NCBI RefSeq assembly: GCF_014645835.1
Contig: NZ_BMMM01000012.1
Coordinates: 316,349-380,348 of the forward strand
Direction: 5' to 3'
Length of the DNA stretch: 64,000 bases
Origin: Streptomyces albiflavescens
GTDB taxonomy: Bacteria; Actinomycetota; Actinomycetes; Streptomycetales; Streptomycetaceae
A program made the position numbers and the translations under genes. Shown piece by piece: positions 56,088 to 63,862 of this stretch. Below the pieces are notes generated by a model. That model was given only the letters and a program-made list of their open reading frames with translations, was not told the DNA's origin and made no database searches. The first letter of the stretch is position 1. Each line of letters starts with the position of its first letter.

Positions 56088-57077
56088 TCAGCTCCCCGCG
56101 CCGACAGCGGACGATGATACCAACTCGCCCGTGTCCGTGAGGAGTTCATGGAAGGCCGTGGCCACGGTCTCCGGGTACTCCATCATCGCGACATGCCCCG
56201 CCTCCGGCAGGGACAGCAACCGGGAGTCACGGAAGGCGCGGGCCGCACGGTGGGCCATGCGGTAGCCGACGAGCTGGTCGCGGCCGCCGTAGATGAGCAG
56301 CGTCGGCGCGAGCACGCGCTCGGCCTGGCGCCACAGTCCGTGCTGGCCGCCCAGCGTGTACGCGTTCACCAGCCCGCGCGACGAGCGTGTCATGGCGTCC
56401 CAGAAGTACGGGAGGGCGAGCCGCCGCTCCAGCTCCTCGACCGCCTCGCGGAACGCCTCGGGCGTCACGATGCCGGGATCCCCGTAACAGAGCGCCATGA
56501 CCCCGCGCACGCGCTGCTCGGCGCTCCACTCCTTGGTGAGGCTGGTGAACAGCCGCGCCACACCGGGCACCGCGAGCAGCGCGGTCGGCCAGGCGGTGCG
56601 CTGCGCCCGGATCTCCGGGAGCGCGGGCGAGACCAGTGTGAGGGTACGGACGAGGTCGGGGCGTACGGCCGCGACGCGCGTCGTGACGGCCCCGCCGAGC
56701 GAGTTCCCGAAGAGGTGCACGGGGCCTCGCCCGGCCGCGTCGAGATAGCGGATGACCGCGCGCGCGTGCCCCGTGACCGAGTAGTTCCCGTCGTCCGGCG
56801 GCGGCGAGTCCCCGAAGCCGGGCAGATCCACGGCCTCGCTGTCCACGAGCCCGTCGAGCAGCGGCATCAGCCCCGACCAGTTCTGCGAGGAACCGCCCAG
56901 GCCGTGCACGTACAACGCGGGCGGCAGTCCCTCCCGCGCCGGCGGTCTCGACCGGATCGACAGCGTGATCCCCGGCAGCCCCACCGATCGCAGCCGCTCC
57001 CCCGCCGCGACCCTGACGGCACCGACCCGCGGTGTGACGGTGGTGGCCAACACGGGCGGCAGCTCGGTCGAAGACAT
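56088..57077 (-). CDS. Alpha/beta hydrolase
   Basis: A 329-residue alpha/beta-hydrolase-fold protein without signal peptide. The oxyanion loop is YVHGLGGSSQNWSGLMPLLD, the nucleophile elbow HLFGNSLGGAVTTRVA (Ser about 148), the acid in LLIYGGRDQLVGYRMAHRAA and the His in LPEAGHVAMMEYPETV (about 303). The substrate cannot be told from sequence; epoxide-hydrolase or esterase types share these motifs. ATG 57077 gives MSSTELPPVL. Its stop is 7 nt from the DUF3152 start, so the pair is co-transcribed. Confidence 0.9.
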   Translation of the reverse strand: MSSTELPPVLATTVTPRVGAVRVAAGERLRSVGLPGITLSIRSRPPAREGLPPALYVHGLGGSSQNWSGLMPLLDGLVDSEAVDLPGFGDSPPPDDGNYSVTGHARAVIRYLDAAGRGPVHLFGNSLGGAVTTRVAAVRPDLVRTLTLVSPALPEIRAQRTAWPTALLAVPGVARLFTSLTKEWSAEQRVRGVMALCYGDPGIVTPEAFREAVEELERRLALPYFWDAMTRSSRGLVNAYTLGGQHGLWRQAERVLAPTLLIYGGRDQLVGYRMAHRAARAFRDSRLLSLPEAGHVAMMEYPETVATAFHELLTDTGELVSSSAVGAGS

Positions 57078-57235
57078 GCGGCAATGTTACGAGACGATCA
57101 CGCAGTGGCTCATGTGTTCGCCGTCACAGATCGCGAGCAGATGGCATAGCGCCCCGATCGGGTGTCTCCTAGGCTTCAGACGAGGGCACTCGTACGCATA
57201 CAGGAGCGCACTCGCCCCGCTCGGGAAGAGGAACC

Positions 57236-57454
57236 ATGACAGTCGACCCGACAGACCCCGAGACCTTCAACGACCAGTTCCGGGAAATTCTCGACGCGGA
57301 GGCTCCGGAAGCCGCCGCGGCCGAACAGGTCACCGAGCTGGACCCGGCGGAGGAAGCCGACTCGCGGCCGGTCGGCGACCCCGACAACGCCAACGAGGCG
57401 GACCTCGCCGAGCAGGCCAGGGTCGTAGAACTCAACGAGGACGACTACCGGTGA
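57236..57454 (+). CDS. Small acidic conserved protein
   Basis: A 72-residue, strongly acidic protein (MTVDPTDPETFNDQFREILD, then AEQVTELDPAEEAD) with no Cys, no helix long enough for a membrane and no recognised domain. It is probably a conserved Streptomyces protein of unknown function. ATG 57236 has GGAAGAGG upstream. Its last 23 bp, including the stop codon, are duplicated in tandem just downstream. Confidence 0.72.
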   Translation: MTVDPTDPETFNDQFREILDAEAPEAAAAEQVTELDPAEEADSRPVGDPDNANEADLAEQARVVELNEDDYR

Positions 57455-57490
57455 TCAACGAGAACGCCTACCGTTGATCAACGAGGGTGA
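57432..57490 (+). repeat. Tandem 23-bp repeat across a stop codon
   Basis: Units TCAACGAGGACGACTACCGG+TGA (57432-57454) and TCAACGAGAACGCCTACCGT+TGA (57455-57477) match at 20 of 23 positions. A third partial unit, TCAACGAGGGTGA, follows at 57478-57490. Every copy ends in or contains TGA. Confidence 0.9.
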
Positions 57491-57687
57491 CCGCCCGCGA
57501 CGGGACGCCGCTGAACAGGGCAGTCGGGGCGGTGTAGCGCCCATCTCACCCCGTTCGACAGGCTTTGTGCCACTATCGCCCGCGTCCGGTCCGTGAAATT
57601 CTGCGCTCGCACCGCGCACACCACGGTTACCGAAAAGTACGATGGCCGCGCGGCGCACACCGCATGTGGACAATTTTGGGAGGCGGC

Positions 57688-58329
57688 GTGACAGCCATCG
57701 AGCAGACAGAGGCGGCACGCCCGCGGGGCACTCGCCTGCCGCGCCGTGCCCGACGCAACCAGCTCCTCGGCGCCGCCCAGGAAGTTTTCGTTGCGCAGGG
57801 GTACCACTCGGCCGCCATGGACGACATCGCCGAGCGCGCGGGCGTCAGCAAGCCGGTCCTCTACCAGCACTTCCCGGGCAAGCTCGATCTGTACCTCGCC
57901 CTGCTGGACCAGCACTGCGAGTCGCTGCTCCAGGCGGTTCGGACCGCGCTCGCGTCCACCACGGACAACAAGCTGCGCGTCCGCGCGACGATGGACGCCT
58001 ACTTCGCGTACGTGGAGGACGACGGCGGCGCCTTCCGGCTGGTCTTCGAGTCGGACCTGACCAACGAGCCCGCGGTCCGCGAGCGCGTCGACAAGGTGAC
58101 ACACGAGTGCGCCGAGGCGATCTGCGAGGTCATCGCGGAGGACACGGGTCTGTCGCGCGCCGAGTCGATGCTGCTTGCCTCGGGCCTCGGCGGCCTCGCC
58201 CAAGTGGTGGCCCGCTCCTGGCTGCACAGCGACCGCAGCGTCCCGCGCGACCAGGCGGTCCAGCTGCTGACCTCGCTGGCCTGGCGGGGCATCGCGGGTT
58301 TCCCGCTGCACGGCACGGATCACCACTGA
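57688..58329 (+). CDS. TetR-family transcriptional regulator
   Basis: A 213-residue TetR-type regulator. The N-terminal helix-turn-helix is RRNQLLGAAQEVFVAQGYHS followed by AAMDDIAERAGVSKPVLYQH and FPGKLDLYLALLD. The C-terminal ligand domain (about 85-213) has YFAYVEDDGGAFRLVFESDL and resembles regulators commonly found beside DUF3107 genes. The inducer is unknown. GTG 57688 follows GGGAGG with a 4-nt spacer. The DUF3107 gene follows on the same strand after 135 nt. Confidence 0.92.
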   Translation: MTAIEQTEAARPRGTRLPRRARRNQLLGAAQEVFVAQGYHSAAMDDIAERAGVSKPVLYQHFPGKLDLYLALLDQHCESLLQAVRTALASTTDNKLRVRATMDAYFAYVEDDGGAFRLVFESDLTNEPAVRERVDKVTHECAEAICEVIAEDTGLSRAESMLLASGLGGLAQVVARSWLHSDRSVPRDQAVQLLTSLAWRGIAGFPLHGTDHH

Positions 58330-58464
58330 CCGCCACTTTGTTCCCGTCCCCTGTTCGCTCCTGGCGTTCTTGGGCGGAGCGTGTACGTCCCCTCACCGGG
58401 CTAATGTGTGCTGCGTACGGCGCGGACACACGCGCACATCACTGACCGTCGGAGGGACAAAGCC

Positions 58465-58692
58465 GTGGAGGTCAAGATCGGCGTGCAGCACGCGCCCCGC
58501 GAGATCGTTCTGGAGAGCGGTCAGACCCCGGAAGAGGTCGAGCGCGCGGTGTCCGAGGCGCTGGCCGGCAAGTCGCAGCTGCTGAGCCTCGTGGACGACC
58601 ACGGCCGCAAGGTCCTGGTTCCGGCCGACCGCTTGGCGTATGTGGAGCTCGGTGAGCCCACGCAGCGCAAGGTGGGATTCAGCGCGCTGTAA
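58465..58692 (+). CDS. DUF3107 family protein
   Basis: A 75-residue protein of the actinobacterial DUF3107 family: VEVKIGVQHAPREIVLESGQ, TPEEVERAVSEAL, VDDHGRKVLVPADRLAYVEL and a closing RKVGFSAL. It is predicted to be a small ATP-binding or partner protein by annotation tradition only; no motif proves this. GTG 58465 has GGAGG 9 nt upstream. A possible -10 (TAATGT) lies at 58401-58406. A terminator follows, so it is transcribed alone or as the last gene after the TetR gene. Confidence 0.87.
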   Translation: MEVKIGVQHAPREIVLESGQTPEEVERAVSEALAGKSQLLSLVDDHGRKVLVPADRLAYVELGEPTQRKVGFSAL

Positions 58693-58719
58693 TGCGAGCG
58701 AGCGACAGCAGAAGCGTGA

Positions 58720-58746
58720 GGGCCCGGTGGCACAGCCACCGGGCCC
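58720..58746 (+). terminator. Terminator after the DUF3107 gene
   Basis: GGGCCCGGTGG (58720-58730) pairs perfectly with CCACCGGGCCC (58736-58746), 5-nt loop, followed by CTTCGTTTG. Confidence 0.85.
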
Positions 58747-58879
58747 CTTCGTTTGCACGGGGCCCTTCGCTCACACAGATGGAGCACAGATCGGCCACAG
58801 AGGAGGATTGCATTCCGCACGTCAGGGGTAAGACCGGCTACGACCGATTTGCACCGGCCGTGCGGGAGGGACCCTCACC

Positions 58880-59149
58880 ATGTTCTTGGAAGCGCTCGGC
58901 TCCGCGATGCTCGGTCTCGCGCTGGCGTGGGCCGCTGCGTACCGGCTGCCGCATCGGCTGCCGGCCCGCAGTCTGGTCCTGTCGACCGGAGTGGCCGGAG
59001 CCCTGTTCGGTGCCTTCCTGACGCACACCGCACTGGGCACCGGCCACTTCCTGGTGATCCTGCTCGGCGCGGTGGCGGTCTCCGCGGCCCTGCTCTCCCT
59101 GCTGCTCCGCCCGGAGGAACGCTTTCGCCGCCGCTCGGCGACCGCGTAA
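58880..59149 (+). CDS. Small two- or three-helix membrane protein
   Basis: An 89-residue hydrophobic protein with helices at about 3-20 (LEALGSAMLGLALAWAAAYR), 33-52 (VLSTGVAGALFGAFLTHTAL) and 57-75 (FLVILLGAVAVSAALLSLLL), ending in a basic RPEERFRRRS tail. No family is recognised. ATG 58880 has GGAGGG 9 nt upstream, a strong site. It is followed closely by a convergent ferritin-like gene. Confidence 0.75.
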   Translation: MFLEALGSAMLGLALAWAAAYRLPHRLPARSLVLSTGVAGALFGAFLTHTALGTGHFLVILLGAVAVSAALLSLLLRPEERFRRRSATA

Positions 59150-59206
59150 CCCGTTCCGTAAGGCCCCCAAGACCCCCAAGACCCCCAAGGGCCCCAAGCC
59201 GCCCGA

Positions 59207-59968
59207 TTAGGCCGCCAGCCCCAGCGCAGCCATCCGCTTCGTGTGCGCCTCGGTGATCCGCGAGAACATCCGGCCGACCTCCGCGAGGTCGAAGCCGTCC
59301 GCGACACCGCCCACGAGCATCGTCGACAGGGCGTCACGGTCGGCGACCACGCGCTGCGACTGGGACAGGGCCTCACCCATCAGACGGCGCGCCCACAGTG
59401 CGAGCCGGCCACCCACACGCGGGTCCGCGTCGATCGCGGCGCGCACCTTCTCGATGGCGAAGCCGGCGTGCCCGGTGTCGTCGAGGACGGCGAGGACGAG
59501 CCCGCGCGTGTCGGAGTCGAGCCGTGCCGCGACCTCTCGGTAGAAGTCGCTGGCGATCGAGTCGCCGACATACGCCTTGACGAGGCCCTCCAGCCAGTCC
59601 GAGGGCGCCGTCTGCTTGTGGAAGCCGTCCAGCGCGGCGACGAACGGCTCCATCGCCTGCGTCGGCTCCGCGCCGATCGCCGCGAGGCGGTCCCTGAGCT
59701 GCTCGAAGTGGTGGAACTCGGCCGACGCCATCTTCGCCAGCTCCGCCTTGTCGCTCAGCGTCGGCGCCAGCTTGGCGTCCTCGGCGAGCCGCTCGAACGC
59801 CGCGAGCTCGCCGTACGCGAGCGCTCCGAGCAGGTCCACGACCGCGGCGCGATACTGAGGGTCGGCGGAGGCCGTGTCCCAGTCCTGGGCGGCGACTCCG
59901 GTGGCCGCGGGAGCGGTGTCGTCGGCGGCCTCGGCAGGGGTGTCAGCGGCGTTGTCAGGCGTCGTCAT
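59207..59968 (-). CDS. Ferritin-like fold protein (MiaE-like)
   Basis: A 253-residue protein of the ferritin-like family often called ferritin-like fold-containing or MiaE-like. Conserved helices include LLGALAYGELAAFERLAEDA, KMASAEFHHFEQLRDRLAAI (ExxH, with metal ligands), VGDSIASDFYREVA and VLDDTGHAGFAIEKVRAAID (metal His). Di-iron oxidase or hydroxylase activity is inferred. The first about 35 residues are Ala/Asp-rich and variable. ATG 59968 is used; GTG 59977 is also possible. It diverges from the DEAD-box helicase gene, an arrangement kept in Streptomyces. Confidence 0.87.
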   Translation of the reverse strand: MTTPDNAADTPAEAADDTAPAATGVAAQDWDTASADPQYRAAVVDLLGALAYGELAAFERLAEDAKLAPTLSDKAELAKMASAEFHHFEQLRDRLAAIGAEPTQAMEPFVAALDGFHKQTAPSDWLEGLVKAYVGDSIASDFYREVAARLDSDTRGLVLAVLDDTGHAGFAIEKVRAAIDADPRVGGRLALWARRLMGEALSQSQRVVADRDALSTMLVGGVADGFDLAEVGRMFSRITEAHTKRMAALGLAA

Positions 59969-60346
59969 GAAGCGCACAATAGCCCGCTCACCGCGGCAGG
60001 GAAGTCCCTGGTCAATCAGTGTGACGACGAGTACGTGACCAAATCGGCCATCGCGTGTGCGCGATTCCAGGGTATGGTGGTAATGCGCCCGGCGAGTATT
60101 CGACGGGCCGCACGAATGAGGATGCCCGGTCGGTGGCCCGATCGGCTCCGACCCGACAGCCCTCCTCGTCCGTACGGCACATTGCGTACTGACGATACGG
60201 AGGGACCCTCAGCGGTACGAGCGCTCGAGCGTCGGCAGTGGTCCCAATGCCACTCGGCCCGCCCGACAGGCGGCCGACGTCCCCGGCACGGTTCCGACAC
60301 GACCCCCGCGCTCGCCTCGCACCGCGTACACAGAAGAGGCAGCACC
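59969..60346. other. Intergenic region before the DEAD-box helicase
   Basis: A 378-nt gap between divergent genes. It holds promoters for both; a -10-like TATGGT at 60073-60078 would give the helicase a leader of about 260 nt. Long leaders are common for cold- or stress-regulated RNA helicase genes. No repeat or gene is seen. Confidence 0.5.
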
Positions 60347-62776
60347 CTGACTACGACTTTCCGAGAGCTCGGAATCCTTCCCGAGACGGCCGAGGCCCTT
60401 GAGGCCGTCGGCATCATCAACCCCTTCCCCATTCAAGAGATGACGCTCCCCGTTGCCCTGTCCGGCACCGACGTCATCGGCCAGGCCAAGACCGGCACCG
60501 GCAAGACGCTGGGCTTCGGCCTTCCGCTCCTGGAGCGCGTCACCGTCCCCGCGGACGTCGAGGCGGGCCGGGCCAAGCCCGAGCAGCTCACCGACGCCCC
60601 GCAGGCCCTCGTCGTCGTCCCGACGCGCGAGCTGTGCACCCAGGTCACCAACGACCTGCTGACCGCGGGCAAGGTCCGCAACGTACGCGTTCTCGCCATT
60701 TACGGCGGCCGGGCGTACGAGCCGCAGGTCGAGGCCCTCAAGAAGGGCGTCGACGTCATCGTCGGCACCCCCGGGCGGCTGCTGGACCTCGCGGGCCAGA
60801 AGAAGCTCAACCTCAAGCACATCAAGGCGCTCGTCCTCGACGAGGCCGACGAGATGCTCGACCTGGGCTTCCTGCCCGACGTCGAGAAGATCATGAACAT
60901 GCTGCCGGCCCGCCGTCAGACGATGCTGTTCTCGGCGACCATGCCGGGCGCGGTCATCGGCCTCGCGCGCCGCTACATGTCGCAGCCCACGCACATCCGC
61001 GCCACCGCGCCGGACGACGAGGGCGCGACGGTCCGCAACACCGCGCAGTTCGTGTACCGCGCGCACAACATGGACAAGCCCGAGTTGGTCGCGCGCATAC
61101 TGCAGGCCGACGGCCGCGGTCTCGCGATGGTCTTCTGCCGCACCAAGCGGACGGCGGCGGACCTCGCCGACCAGCTGCAGCAGCGCGGCTTCGCCTCCGG
61201 CGCGGTCCACGGCGACCTCGGCCAGGGCGCCCGCGAGCAGGCGCTGCGCGCCTTCCGCAACGGCAAGGTCGACGTCCTTGTCTGCACCGACGTCGCCGCA
61301 CGCGGCATCGACGTCGAGGGCGTCACGCACGTCATCAACTACCAGTCCCCCGAGGACGAGAAGACCTACCTGCACCGCATCGGCCGTACGGGCCGCGCGG
61401 GCGCGTCCGGTACGGCGATCACGCTCGTCGACTGGGACGACATCCCCCGCTGGCAGCTGATCAACAAGGCGCTCGACCTCGGCTTCAGCGAACCGCCGGA
61501 GACGTACTCCACGTCCCCGCACCTCTTCGAGGAGCTGGGCATCCCGGCCGGCACCAAGGGTGTCCTGCCGCGTTCCGAGCGCACCCGCGCCGGGCTGGCG
61601 GCCGAGGAGGTCGAGGACCTCGGCGAGACCGGTGGCCGTGGCCCGCGCGGTCGCGGTGGCCGTGGGGATCGCAACGATCGTGGTGACCGCTCGTCGGCGC
61701 CGTCCGCCGAGCGCGAGCGCGCGGCACGTACGCCCCGGCGTCGTCGCCGTACGCGCAACGGTGCGCCGCTGGACGAGACGTCCGCGTCTCCGGCTGCCCA
61801 GGCCACGACCGAGTCCGCCTCCACCGAGGCCAACGAGGCCGTCGAGCCCCGTACGCCGCGGCGTCGTCGCCGTACGCGCGCTGGGGCGGCGTCGGAGGCG
61901 GTCGCATCGGTGACCCCAGTGAACGAGGCCGCGGACGCCGCCGTGGCGACGGCCGAGGGTGTCGTCGATGAGCCGGCCAAGCCGCGCCGTCGCCGGACCC
62001 GCAAGACGGCGGAGCCGGTCGAGACGGTGCAGTCCGTGGAAGCCACGGAGACCGTGGAGACGGCCGAGGCCGTCGCGGTCGAGACCGTCGCCGAGGCTCC
62101 GGCCAAGCCGGTGCGTCGCCGGACCCGCAAGGCCGCCGAGGCCGTGGTCGACACGGTCGAGGCCGTGTCGGAGGCTGCGGCCGAGACCGTGGCCAAGCCG
62201 GTGCGTCGTCGTACTCGCAAGGCCGCCGAGGCCGTGGTCGACACGGTCGAGGCCGTGTCCGAGGCGGAGGCCGAGGCGGAGGCCAAGCCGCGCCGCACGC
62301 GTGCCAAGGCCGCCACTGCCGTGGACACCGCCGAGGCCGCCGAGGCCAAGCCCGTACGTCGCCGGACCCGCAAGGCCGCCGACACCGAGATCCCCGCTCA
62401 GGCGGCTGCCGAGGACGCCGAGGCCAAGCCGGCGCGTCGTCGCACCCGCAAGGCCGCGGAGGCTGCCGTCGAGACCGCTGAGGGCGTTGCCGAGGCTCCG
62501 GCCAAGGCGCGGCGTACGCGCAAGGCCGCGGTCGCCGTCGTCGACGGGGCCGAGGTCGCGGCCGAGGCGGAGACCAAGCCGCGCCGCACGCGCGCCAAGG
62601 CCGCCACTGCCGTGGACACCGCCGAGGCCGCCGAGGCCAAGCCCGTGCGTCGCCGGACCCGCAAGGCCGCCGACACCGAGATCCCCGCTCAGGCCGCTGC
62701 CGAGGACGCCGAGGCCAAGCCGGTGCGTCGTCGCACCCGCAAGGCCGCGGTTGCCGCGGAGTCCGCGGAGAGCTGA
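60347..62776 (+). CDS. DEAD-box RNA helicase with long RRRTRK-repeat tail
   Basis: An 809-residue RNA helicase. Motifs: Q-motif GIINPFPIQEMTLPVAL, I GQAKTGTGKTLGFGLPLL (about 48), Ia VVPTRELCTQV, II LVLDEADEMLDLGF, III LFSATMPG, IV VFCRTKR, V VLVCTDVAARGIDVEGVTHV and VI YLHRIGRTGRAG. After about residue 420 comes an RGG-like stretch (GGRGPRGRGGRGDRNDRGDR), then about 350 residues of Ala/Glu-rich spacers punctuated by about ten basic RRRTRK boxes. No ATG, GTG or TTG fits family homology. The CTG at 60347 (LTTTFRELGI), 7 nt after AAGAGG, is the best start. Later ATGs would delete the Q-motif. Confidence 0.9.
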   Translation: MTTTFRELGILPETAEALEAVGIINPFPIQEMTLPVALSGTDVIGQAKTGTGKTLGFGLPLLERVTVPADVEAGRAKPEQLTDAPQALVVVPTRELCTQVTNDLLTAGKVRNVRVLAIYGGRAYEPQVEALKKGVDVIVGTPGRLLDLAGQKKLNLKHIKALVLDEADEMLDLGFLPDVEKIMNMLPARRQTMLFSATMPGAVIGLARRYMSQPTHIRATAPDDEGATVRNTAQFVYRAHNMDKPELVARILQADGRGLAMVFCRTKRTAADLADQLQQRGFASGAVHGDLGQGAREQALRAFRNGKVDVLVCTDVAARGIDVEGVTHVINYQSPEDEKTYLHRIGRTGRAGASGTAITLVDWDDIPRWQLINKALDLGFSEPPETYSTSPHLFEELGIPAGTKGVLPRSERTRAGLAAEEVEDLGETGGRGPRGRGGRGDRNDRGDRSSAPSAERERAARTPRRRRRTRNGAPLDETSASPAAQATTESASTEANEAVEPRTPRRRRRTRAGAASEAVASVTPVNEAADAAVATAEGVVDEPAKPRRRRTRKTAEPVETVQSVEATETVETAEAVAVETVAEAPAKPVRRRTRKAAEAVVDTVEAVSEAAAETVAKPVRRRTRKAAEAVVDTVEAVSEAEAEAEAKPRRTRAKAATAVDTAEAAEAKPVRRRTRKAADTEIPAQAAAEDAEAKPARRRTRKAAEAAVETAEGVAEAPAKARRTRKAAVAVVDGAEVAAEAETKPRRTRAKAATAVDTAEAAEAKPVRRRTRKAADTEIPAQAAAEDAEAKPVRRRTRKAAVAAESAES
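62285..62750 (+). repeat. 175-bp near-identical direct repeat in helicase tail
   Basis: 62285-62459 and 62576-62750 are almost identical, with an offset of 291 bp (97 codons), and encode the same basic-box plus spacer block. It is a recent in-frame duplication within the tail. Further shorter repeats (GTGCGTCGYCGGACCCGCAA-type) recur from 61975 onward. Confidence 0.9.
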
Positions 62777-62787
62777 TCCGCTGTCTG

Positions 62788-62832
62788 ATGGCCCGGTCCT
62801 GCCTTTCGGTGGGGCCGGGCCATTGGTTTTTT
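62788..62832 (+). terminator. Intrinsic terminator after the helicase
   Basis: ATGGCCCGG (62788-62796) pairs with CCGGGCCAT (62815-62823), followed by TGGTTTTTT, the clearest U-tract terminator in the window. Confidence 0.92.
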
Positions 62833-62870
62833 CGCCCTCTCGGCCCCTACCCGTCCTGTACCAGCCTTTC

Positions 62871-62929
62871 GGCTGCGGGTTCGTGGGGGCTTGTCGCGCA
62901 GTTCCCCGTGCCCCTGAAGGGGCGCGGGG
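62871..62929. repeat. Widespread Streptomyces intergenic repeat element
   Basis: The sequence GGCTGCGGGTTCGTGGGGGC (62871-62890), TTGTCGCGCAGTTCCCC and a stem CCCCGTGCCCC (62904-62914) with GGGGCGCGGGG (62919-62929) match a short element found many times between genes in Streptomyces genomes. It may act as an extra terminator or as a miniature repeat. A degenerate copy seems to lie in 44715-45030. Confidence 0.7.
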
Positions 62930-62995
62930 GCCAAAAACCACCCCCAGCGCCCACCCACAGAGCGCTCACCAACTCCGCCCGATAGCCTCAAGGGC

Positions 62996-63862
62996 ATGAG
63001 CAGGCCGCCCAGCTTCATCCCGCCCGCCGGAGTCCGTGCCTACCGGCTCCCCACCGCCCGCGGTGAGTTCGCCGTGCTCGATGCCGCACCTCAGGGACAA
63101 CCCAAGGGAACCGCCCTCCTGCTGCCGGGGTTCACCGGGAGCAAGGAGGACTTCATCGCGCTGCATGAGCCGTTGGCGCGTGAGGGCTATCGGACGGTCG
63201 CCGTGGACGGGCGCGGGCAGTTCGAGACCGGGGGGCCCAAGGACGACGAATCGGCGTACGCACAGGGCGAGTTGGCGCAGGACGTGCTTGCGCAGGCCAC
63301 CGCCCTCGGTACGCCCGTGCACCTCTTGGGGCACTCCCTCGGCGGCCAGATCTCCCGCGCCGCCGTGCTCCTGGACCCCGCGCCCTTCCTCTCGCTGACA
63401 CTCATGGCCTCGGGTCCCGCCCAGATCTCCGTCTCCCAGCAGCAGCGCGTCAAGCTGCTGCGCGACGCGCTCGCCGTGATGAGCATGGCCGAGGTGTGGG
63501 AGGCGATGCGGTCGATGGAGCCGCCCGAGGAGACCGACGCCGGCGGACTCGACCCGGGGCTCGACGACCTCGTCGACCTGCGGCGCCGCTGGCTGGACAA
63601 CAGCCCCGCCCAGCTCATCGCCACGGGCCGCCAGCTGTGCACCGAACCCGATCGCGTCGCCGAACTGGCCGCCGTCCCGCTGCCGAAGCACGTGCTCTCC
63701 GGAGCGCTCGACGACACCTGGCCGATCACCCTGCTGGACGAGATGGCCATACGACTCCAGGCCAGACGCACGGTCATACCGGGAGCGGAGCACTCCCCCA
63801 ACACGGACAACCCGCCGGAGACGGCGCGCGCCCTGATCGAGTTCTGGAACGAGAACCAGTAG
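62996..63862 (+). CDS. Alpha/beta hydrolase
   Basis: A 288-residue alpha/beta hydrolase without signal peptide. The oxyanion loop is LLLPGFTGSKEDFIALHEPL, the nucleophile elbow VHLLGHSLGGQISRAAVLLD (Ser about 107), the acid in VLSGALDDTWPITLLDEMAI and the catalytic His in VIPGAEHSPNTDNPPETARA (about 263). The DGRGQFETGG segment is typical of lipase-like members. The substrate is unknown. ATG 62996 gives MSRPPSFIPPAG; the ribosome site is weak (AAGGGC). It is separated from the helicase by a strong terminator. Confidence 0.9.
   Translation: MSRPPSFIPPAGVRAYRLPTARGEFAVLDAAPQGQPKGTALLLPGFTGSKEDFIALHEPLAREGYRTVAVDGRGQFETGGPKDDESAYAQGELAQDVLAQATALGTPVHLLGHSLGGQISRAAVLLDPAPFLSLTLMASGPAQISVSQQQRVKLLRDALAVMSMAEVWEAMRSMEPPEETDAGGLDPGLDDLVDLRRRWLDNSPAQLIATGRQLCTEPDRVAELAAVPLPKHVLSGALDDTWPITLLDEMAIRLQARRTVIPGAEHSPNTDNPPETARALIEFWNENQ

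Noticed and set aside
61975..62750. Regular repeats that could look like a CRISPR array
   Set aside because: They are in-frame coding repeats of a helicase tail, spacers are also repeated, and no cas genes are nearby.
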